Positions 6,349 through 11,371 of a stretch of DNA of 11,371 nucleotides are shown here, piece after piece. The position numbers were made by a program, and so were the translations under genes. Source of the stretch: an uncultured Eubacteriales bacterium (GTDB lineage Bacteria > Bacillota_I > Bacilli_A > RF39 > UBA660); assembly GCA_900321795.1 (NCBI GenBank), contig ONXO01000075.1:1-11371 (forward strand), in the 5' to 3' direction. Position 1 is the stretch's first letter; each line of letters begins with the position of its first letter. Below the pieces are notes generated by a model. The model saw nothing but the letters and a program-made list of their open reading frames with translations. It was not told the DNA's origin and did no database searches.

Positions 6349-8961
6349 ATGAGTAGAAAGAAAGAAACAGAAGAAATATTAGAAAAGATAAGTGAGTTTA
6401 CCCTAGAAGAAATAATGGGGGATAGGTTTGCTAGGTATTCAAAAGCAATAATACAAGATAGAGCTCTGCCAGATGTAAGAGATGGTCTAAAGCCTGTTCA
6501 AAGAAGAATACTTTGGTCTATGTGGGAAAGCCATAATACATATGATAAACCTTTTAGAAAAAGTGCTAAAGCAGTAGGAGATATAATGGGACATTATCAC
6601 CCTCATGGAGATTCTTCTATTTATGAAGCATTAGTAAGACTTTCACAAAAATGGAAGATGCGTGAGCCACTTGTTGAAATGCACGGAAATAATGGTTCAA
6701 TTGATGGAGACGGACCGGCAGCAAGCCGTTATACAGAGGCTAGGCTATCTAAACTATCAAATGTAATGCTAGAAGACATAAATAAAGATGCTGTTAAAAT
6801 GACTCTTAATTATTCAGATGAAGATCTAGAGCCCACTGTTTTACCAGCACATTTCCCAGCACTACTTGTAAACGGATCAACTGGTATATCTGCTGGATAT
6901 GCAACCAACATACCTCCTCATAACTTAGGTGAAGTGATAGATGCGACAATAAAGAGAATAGATAGCCCAAACTGTAGATTAGAAACAATACTTGAAATAG
7001 TAAAAGGACCTGACTTTCCTACCGGTGCAGTTGTAGAAGGAAGAGAAGGACTAATAGAAGCTTACACCACAGGAAGAGGTAAAGTAGTAGTAAGAGCTAA
7101 CTATGAAATAATAGAAGAAAAGGGAAAAAAATACATACTTATAAAAGAAATACCATATGAAGTATTAAAAGAACAGTTAAAGAAAAAAATAGAAGACATA
7201 AAATACGATAAAAAGATAGATGGAATAGTAGATGTAATTGATGAAAGTGACTCAGTAAATCTAGCAAGATTAGTAATAGAAGTTAAAAAAGATGCTGATG
7301 CCAGTCTTATAATTAATTACTTACTTAAAAATACTGAATTACAAATCAACTATAATTTTAATGTAGTTGCAATAGTTAATAAAAGACCTAAGACAATAGG
7401 TATACTTGAAATATTAGATGCATTTATTGATCATAAAAAAGAAGTTGTTCTAAATAGAAGTAGATTTGATTTAGCACACTCTAAAGCAAGAGCTCACATA
7501 GTTGAAGGATTAATTAAAGCTATGGATATTTTAGATGAAGTAATAAAAACTATACGTGCTTCTAAAAATAAACAAGATGCGATAGAAAATTTAGTAAAAG
7601 AATATGACTTTACTGAACAGCAAGCAACAGCAATAGTAATGATGCAGCTATATAAACTTACTAATACAGATGTTACTGACTTAAGAAACGAATATGACTC
7701 TTTAATGAAACAGATAGAATACTTAAATAGTATACTAAGTGATGAAGAAGTTCTTAAAAACGTAATGAAAGATGAACTAAGAAGAGTTAAAAAAGACTTT
7801 GCTACTCCAAGAAGAACTATCGTGCAAGACGAGGTAACTGAAATAAAAATAGATGAACTTTCTATGATACCTAAAGAAGACTATATAATAAGCGTATCTA
7901 AATCTGGTTATATAAAGAAACTATCTATAAAAGCATATAACTCAAATAATGAAAGTGACTTTGCATTAAAAGAAAAAGACTATTTAATAGGACTTTATAA
8001 AATAAATAATATAGACACAATTATTCTAATAACTAATCAAGGCAATTATTGCTACTTACCAGTTAGAGATATAACTGAAGTTAAGTATAAGGAAATAGGA
8101 AAACACATAAGTAGTTATATACCTCTTTCTGAAGGTGAGAACATAGTAGCCTCTTTCGGAATAAAATCATTTGATAACAGAACTATAACACTATTTACTA
8201 AAGAAGGATTAGTTAAACAAACTGAACTTAATAACTTACCAGTAAATAGATATTCTCGTCCTATGTGTATATTCAAACTTAAAGGACTAGACGAAGTAGT
8301 ATCAGCTTCTATGAATGAAGGTGACGTTTACATCGTAACTAAAGATGGTTTTGCTCTTAAGTTTAGCAAAGAAGAGATTCCGGTAGTGGGATGTAAAACA
8401 TCTGGTGTAAAAGGCATTAAGCTAAAAGATGCTGATGAAGTAATAAGTGGATTTATAACGAATGAAACTCATGAATACATAACTGTATTTACTGATAAAA
8501 ATACATACAAACGTGTTAAACTAGAAGAGATAGACTACTCTAAACGTGCTTTAAAAGGCGATAATGTAATAAAGAGCCCTAAATCTAAAACATATAACAT
8601 AATTAAAACATATTTAGGAAGCTCTAAAACGAATTATGGACTAATTGATGAAGAAACTAAACTAATAAAAAGTAGTGACATTAATATAATGGATAAACTA
8701 TCAGTTGGAAGTTCTAGTGGCAAGACTACAATTAACGATGCATTTAAAGAAGCTAGACTTAAAGTGATTGATGAAAGCTCTATATTATCATTAAACGAAC
8801 CCAAAGAAGTAGCTACAAAACAAGAAGAGTTAGATATCAAGGTTGAAGAAGTAAAAGATAAAGAGGAAGTTAAACCTAAAGTAGAAAAGAAAAAAACAGA
8901 AAAGAAAGAAACATTTGAAACTTTAACAATGAGTGACTTCTTTGATGAATTCAAAATATAA
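6349..8961 (+). CDS. parC: DNA topoisomerase IV subunit A (ParC)
   Basis: An 870-residue DNA breakage-reunion subunit, somewhat longer than the usual ~800. Residues 27-150 hold the winged-helix 5Y-CAP region, with the signature LPDVRDGLKPVQRRIL near 40-55 and the catalytic Arg127-Tyr128 in SRYTEARLS. The quinolone-determining positions equivalent to staphylococcal Ser80 and Glu84 are Ser89 and Glu93, i.e. wild type. A tower and coiled-coil region follows to about 490. Residues from about 500 to 805 form repeated beta-pinwheel blades; no GyrA-box QRRGGKG is seen, which supports ParC over GyrA. Residues 816-870 are an unusual tail: a Lys/Glu-rich segment ending in the hydrophobic motif TLTMSDFFDEFKI. 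The gene is coupled to parE at 3 bases and is followed after 13 bases by a pilin-like gene. Confidence 0.95.
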   Translation: MSRKKETEEILEKISEFTLEEIMGDRFARYSKAIIQDRALPDVRDGLKPVQRRILWSMWESHNTYDKPFRKSAKAVGDIMGHYHPHGDSSIYEALVRLSQKWKMREPLVEMHGNNGSIDGDGPAASRYTEARLSKLSNVMLEDINKDAVKMTLNYSDEDLEPTVLPAHFPALLVNGSTGISAGYATNIPPHNLGEVIDATIKRIDSPNCRLETILEIVKGPDFPTGAVVEGREGLIEAYTTGRGKVVVRANYEIIEEKGKKYILIKEIPYEVLKEQLKKKIEDIKYDKKIDGIVDVIDESDSVNLARLVIEVKKDADASLIINYLLKNTELQINYNFNVVAIVNKRPKTIGILEILDAFIDHKKEVVLNRSRFDLAHSKARAHIVEGLIKAMDILDEVIKTIRASKNKQDAIENLVKEYDFTEQQATAIVMMQLYKLTNTDVTDLRNEYDSLMKQIEYLNSILSDEEVLKNVMKDELRRVKKDFATPRRTIVQDEVTEIKIDELSMIPKEDYIISVSKSGYIKKLSIKAYNSNNESDFALKEKDYLIGLYKINNIDTIILITNQGNYCYLPVRDITEVKYKEIGKHISSYIPLSEGENIVASFGIKSFDNRTITLFTKEGLVKQTELNNLPVNRYSRPMCIFKLKGLDEVVSASMNEGDVYIVTKDGFALKFSKEEIPVVGCKTSGVKGIKLKDADEVISGFITNETHEYITVFTDKNTYKRVKLEEIDYSKRALKGDNVIKSPKSKTYNIIKTYLGSSKTNYGLIDEETKLIKSSDINIMDKLSVGSSSGKTTINDAFKEARLKVIDESSILSLNEPKEVATKQEELDIKVEEVKDKEEVKPKVEKKKTEKKETFETLTMSDFFDEFKI

Positions 8962-8974
8962 AAGGAGACTAACT

Positions 8975-9394
8975 ATGAAAAATAGAAATGGTTTTACATT
9001 AGTTGAAGTAATAGCGGTTATAACAGTTGTAGCACTTTTGATGCTTTTAATTATTCCTAATATTACAAGTAGTTTTACAAACGCTAAAAAGAATATATTT
9101 TTAGAAAAAGTTACTACAGTATTTGAAAGTGCTACTACTACATATATTTATAATGCATCAATGAATAATTTTGATAATGAATTTTGCTATAATGGAACTA
9201 ATAAACTGGATGTTAGTACAGATAGTGAAATTTACTATAAAATTAAAGTTGATAGTAATGGAACTGTTACAGAAATGGTTGTATCTGATAATAATTATAA
9301 CTATTCATTAATATCAAATTCTAATGGTTATAGTAAAAGTGACTTAAATGTTAACAGCATAAAAGATGGCAATTTAATTATTACTTGCAACTAA
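8975..9394 (+). CDS. Type IV pilin-like (pseudopilin/ComGC-type) prepilin
   Basis: A 139-residue protein with a textbook class III signal: the short basic leader MKNRNG, cleavage after Gly6, mature Phe7, and Glu at mature position 5 (Glu11), followed by a hydrophobic helix to about residue 29. After processing by a prepilin peptidase such as the one at 3485, it would be held in the membrane and assembled into a pilus or pseudopilus. The C-terminal globular part is Asn- and Ser-rich with two cysteines, Cys71 and Cys138, one residue from the end, positioned for a disulfide loop. The subtype (major pilin, minor pilin or ComG pseudopilin) cannot be told. Translation starts at ATG 8975, 7 nt after AAAGGAG; the in-frame ATG at 8933 lies inside parC and would mask the leader. 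It is 13 bases after parC with no terminator between. The rpsB promoter -35 lies in its last codons. Confidence 0.9.
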   Translation: MKNRNGFTLVEVIAVITVVALLMLLIIPNITSSFTNAKKNIFLEKVTTVFESATTTYIYNASMNNFDNEFCYNGTNKLDVSTDSEIYYKIKVDSNGTVTEMVVSDNNYNYSLISNSNGYSKSDLNVNSIKDGNLIITCN

Positions 9395-9413
9395 TAAAAT
9401 AGTGTGGTAAAAT
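9385..9413 (+). promoter_or_regulatory. Extended -10 promoter for rpsB-tsf, overlapping the pilin gene end
   Basis: -35 TTGCAA (9385-9390) lies in the last codons of the pilin gene. A 17-nt spacer and -10 TAAAAT (9408-9413) with TG at 9405-9406 follow. RNA would start near 9420. No clear terminator separates the pilin gene from rpsB, so read-through from the topoisomerase operon is also possible. Confidence 0.7.
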
Positions 9414-9419
9414 ACATAT

Positions 9420-9523
9420 TGGCTTTTTAAATAAACACCAGTGGGGATTTTATCTGCTAGTGCCAAAATGGTGCAGGTATTTAGAACCACTGGGAAGTAT
9501 GTAAACGAAAGGGATGATAGAAT
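9420..9523 (+). promoter_or_regulatory. Structured 5' leader of rpsB, candidate S2 autoregulatory RNA
   Basis: The outer stem CCAGTGG (9438-9444) pairs with CCACTGG (9487-9493). An inner stem TATCTGC (9451-9457) pairs with GCAGGTA (9473-9479) with one G-U. A small terminal hairpin GCCA/TGGT (9462-9465, 9469-9472; one G-U) follows a 4-nt TAGT bulge. This GC-rich nested fold stands out in an AT-rich gap, lies between a good promoter and the rpsB ribosome site (AAAGGG, 9508-9513), and contains internal bulges typical of protein-binding leaders. S2 is known to repress its own mRNA through a leader in gammaproteobacteria; the same role here is inference. Confidence 0.6.
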
Positions 9524-10432
9524 ATGGCAGTAGTGTCAAAGAGTTATTTATTAGAAGCTGGTGTTCACTTTGGACATCAAACTAAAAGATGGAATCCTAA
9601 AATGAAGGAATACATCTTTACAGCTAGAGATGATATTTACATTATCGATCTAGATAAAACAGTGGAGAAGCTTGAAGAAGCATACAAAGCAATGTATGAA
9701 GCTTGCAAAGATGGAGGTAAAGTATTATTTGTTGGTACAAAGAAACAAGCACAAGAAGTTAGCATCGAAGAAGCAAATAGATGTAATGGCTTCTACGTTA
9801 CTGAAAGATGGCTTGGTGGTACTTTAACTAACTTCAAAACCATTAGAGAAAGAATCAATAGACTTTCTGAAATAGAAAAAATGAAAGAAGAAGGTAAATT
9901 TGAATTACTTCCTAAGAAAGAAGTATCTAAACTTCAAAAAGAATATGACAAGCTTAACAAAATATTATGTGGTATAAGAGGTATGGAAAAACTTCCACAA
10001 GCAGTTGTAGTAGTAGATCCAAGAATTGAATACAATGCAATAAGAGAAGCTAAAAGATTAAACATTCCAGTATTTGGACTTGTTGATACAAATAGTGATC
10101 CAGATAATGTAGATTATGTTATTCCAGGAAATGATGATGCTGTAAGAGCAGTTAAAGTAGTACTTGGAGTTTTAGCTAATGCAGTATGTGAAGGAAATGG
10201 CCTTCCACTTGATGACTATGTTTCTGAAGAAGAAGTATCACATATTAAAAAGGAAGTTAAAAAAGAAGAAATTAAAGTTATTGAAAAAGAAGTTGAAACT
10301 GAAGAAGTAAAAGAAGAAACTGCATTAGAAGATATGAAACTTGCTGATTTAAAAGCACTTGCAAAAGAAGCTGGTGTTAAAGGTTATTCAGCAATGAAAA
10401 AAGATGAATTAGTTGAAGCTTTAAGAAAATAA
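9524..10432 (+). CDS. rpsB: 30S ribosomal protein S2 with a C-terminal SAP/Rho-N-like extension
   Basis: A 302-residue protein, whereas S2 is usually 230-260. Residues 1-226 are normal S2, binding 16S rRNA at the head-body junction: LLEAGVHFGHQTKRWNPKM (9-27), ERWLGGTLTNF (94-104), a coiled-coil insertion about 108-148, and VVDPRIEYNAIREA (163-176) with VDTNSDPD (187-194). Residues 233-268 are a Lys/Glu/Val-rich linker. The last 33 residues (270-302) look like a helix-extended-helix of the SAP or Rho N-terminal class: MKLADLKALAKEAG, then KGYSAMKKDELVEALRK. Such modules bind nucleic acid, so this may add an RNA contact to the ribosome; that is inference. The gene is driven from its own promoter and leader, and tsf follows after 19 bases, as in most bacteria. 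Confidence 0.96.
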   Translation: MAVVSKSYLLEAGVHFGHQTKRWNPKMKEYIFTARDDIYIIDLDKTVEKLEEAYKAMYEACKDGGKVLFVGTKKQAQEVSIEEANRCNGFYVTERWLGGTLTNFKTIRERINRLSEIEKMKEEGKFELLPKKEVSKLQKEYDKLNKILCGIRGMEKLPQAVVVVDPRIEYNAIREAKRLNIPVFGLVDTNSDPDNVDYVIPGNDDAVRAVKVVLGVLANAVCEGNGLPLDDYVSEEEVSHIKKEVKKEEIKVIEKEVETEEVKEETALEDMKLADLKALAKEAGVKGYSAMKKDELVEALRK

Positions 10433-10451
10433 ATAAAAAGGAGAAATAAAA

Positions 10452-11330
10452 ATGGATATAAAAGCAAGTGATGTTAAAAGACTTAGAGATATGACTGGCG
10501 CAGGAATGCTTGATTGTAAAAAAGCACTTTCTGAAAGCAATGGTGATATCGACAAGGCTATTGACTATTTAAGAGAAAAAGGTATTAGTAAAGCTGCTAA
10601 AAAAGCAGATAGAATTGCTGCTGAAGGTTTAGCAAATATCTATGTAGATGGAAATAAAGCGGTAGTAGTTGAAGTAAATGCCGAAACAGACTTTGTTGCT
10701 AAAAATGCTGAGTTCGTTTCTATGGTAGATACTATTGGAAAAACAATACTAAATAGTAGCGTTAATACTGTTGAAGAAGCATTAGCTTTAGAAACAAGCG
10801 AAGGCACTATTAATGATTTAATCGTTAATGAAACAGCCACAATCGGAGAAAAATTATCTTTAAGAAGATTCGAAATAGTAGAAAAAGCTGACAATGAAGT
10901 ATTTGGTTCTTATCTTCATATGGGTGGAAAAATTGCTTCTTTAGTAGTATGTACTGGAAGTGATGAAACAGTTGCTAAAGACGTAGCTATGCAATCAGCT
11001 GCTATGAGACCTAAATATGTAAATAGAGAAGACGTTAAAGCAGAAGAAGTAGAGCATGAAAAGAGTGTTTTAACTGAGCAAGCATTAACAGAAGGTAAAA
11101 AGCCTGAATTTATTGATAAAATAATAGCAGGAAGACTTGATAAGTTCTTTGAAGACATTTGCCTAAACGAGCAAGCATTTGTAAAAGATGGTGATTTAAC
11201 TGTAAAAGCATACCTTGATAAAAACAATATGAATGTAACTAGAATGGTTAGATTTGAAGTTGGAGAAGGTATGGAAAAGAGAAGCGATGATTTTGCTTCA
11301 GAAGTAATGAGCCAAATACAAAATGCGTAA
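10452..11330 (+). CDS. tsf: Elongation factor Ts (EF-Ts)
   Basis: A 292-residue, full-length guanine nucleotide exchange factor that releases GDP from EF-Tu in the cytosol. The N-terminal UBA-like domain is residues 1-52, with the signature LRDMTGAGMLDCKKAL (11-26). The core contact motif TDFVAKN is at 79-85, with Asp80 and Phe81 at the positions that disturb the EF-Tu Mg2+ site in E. coli. The second core half has HMGGKIASLVV, and AMRPKYVNREDV follows. The start at ATG 10452 is 8 nt after AAAAGGAG, 19 bases downstream of rpsB, in the standard rpsB-tsf operon. No terminator is visible before the window ends 41 bases later, so pyrH or another gene may follow. The stop codon lies in the first copy of a 19-nt tandem repeat. 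Confidence 0.97.
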   Translation: MDIKASDVKRLRDMTGAGMLDCKKALSESNGDIDKAIDYLREKGISKAAKKADRIAAEGLANIYVDGNKAVVVEVNAETDFVAKNAEFVSMVDTIGKTILNSSVNTVEEALALETSEGTINDLIVNETATIGEKLSLRRFEIVEKADNEVFGSYLHMGGKIASLVVCTGSDETVAKDVAMQSAAMRPKYVNREDVKAEEVEHEKSVLTEQALTEGKKPEFIDKIIAGRLDKFFEDICLNEQAFVKDGDLTVKAYLDKNNMNVTRMVRFEVGEGMEKRSDDFASEVMSQIQNA

Positions 11331-11350
11331 ACAAATACAAAATGCGTAAA
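11313..11350 (+). repeat. Perfect 19-nt tandem duplication across the tsf stop codon
   Basis: Bases 11313-11331 are repeated exactly at 11332-11350 (CAAATACAAAATGCGTAAA). The first copy encodes the end of EF-Ts and its TAA; the second is untranslated. Nineteen is not a multiple of three, and the duplication leaves the protein unchanged. It looks like a recent slippage event. Confidence 0.9.
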
Positions 11351-11371
11351 AATAAAAAGAAAAATAATAAT

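Noticed and set aside
4447..8961. GyrB-GyrA instead of ParE-ParC
   Set aside because: Sequence blocks match Gram-positive ParE/ParC more closely, no GyrA-box is seen in the C-terminal domain, and recF, dnaN or gyr context is absent.
8933..8974. Earlier in-frame ATG for the pilin gene
   Set aside because: It lies within parC, has no ribosome site, and would place 14 residues ahead of a perfect class III leader; ATG 8975 has AAAGGAG at 7 nt.
1..11371. CRISPR array, tRNA, transposon, prophage or alternative genetic code
   Set aside because: No spaced repeats, cloverleaf, transposase or terminal inverted repeats were seen; Trp is encoded by TGG and no in-frame TGA occurs within the genes.

Overview
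This is an AT-rich window from a low-GC Gram-positive bacterium (Bacillota). AGA, ATA and TTA codons dominate and Shine-Dalgarno sites are strong. A Firmicutes-type topoisomerase IV pair (parE-parC), YvcK and a VanY-like protein fit a deep-branching, probably host-associated Bacilli lineage of the RF39/Erysipelotrichales kind. That placement is inferred from protein style and I could not test it. Of the nine genes, eight stop at TAA and one at TAG. No TGA is used as a stop or as sense, and Trp is read from TGG, so there is no sign of the mycoplasma code. All nine genes are on the + strand.

Layout. (1) Positions 1-1596: the 3' part of a VanY-type carboxypeptidase-like gene whose zinc ligands all appear to be lost, then yvcK, closed by a small hairpin that overlaps the yvcK stop codon. 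(2) Positions 1628-4271: a promoter and a two-gene type IV pilin export operon. It encodes a PilC/GspF platform protein with a large aromatic-rich N-terminal extension and a prepilin peptidase, and it ends at a strong GAAA-loop terminator. (3) Positions 4354-9394: an extended -10 promoter, then parE, parC and a small type IV pilin-like gene packed 3 and 13 bases apart, so a pilin appears to be co-transcribed with topoisomerase IV. (4) Positions 9385-11371: a second extended -10 promoter whose -35 lies inside the end of the pilin gene, a structured leader of about 100 nt, then rpsB and tsf. S2 carries a Lys/Glu-rich linker and a SAP/Rho-N-like C-terminal domain. A perfect 19-nt tandem repeat spans the tsf stop codon.

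How the genes fit together. The pilin, prepilin peptidase and PilC are three parts of one type IV pilus, pseudopilus or competence-type machine. No assembly ATPase is present, so the system is completed elsewhere. ParE and ParC form topoisomerase IV, and S2 and EF-Ts are a classic translation pair. The main points for a second look are the catalytically dead VanY, the S2 fusion, the structured rpsB leader, the AUGUAAUG start-stop element before pilC, the unusual PilC N-terminus and the pilin in the topoisomerase operon. I found no CRISPR array, tRNA, rRNA, transposase or phage gene, and no gene-free stretch longer than 300 bases.
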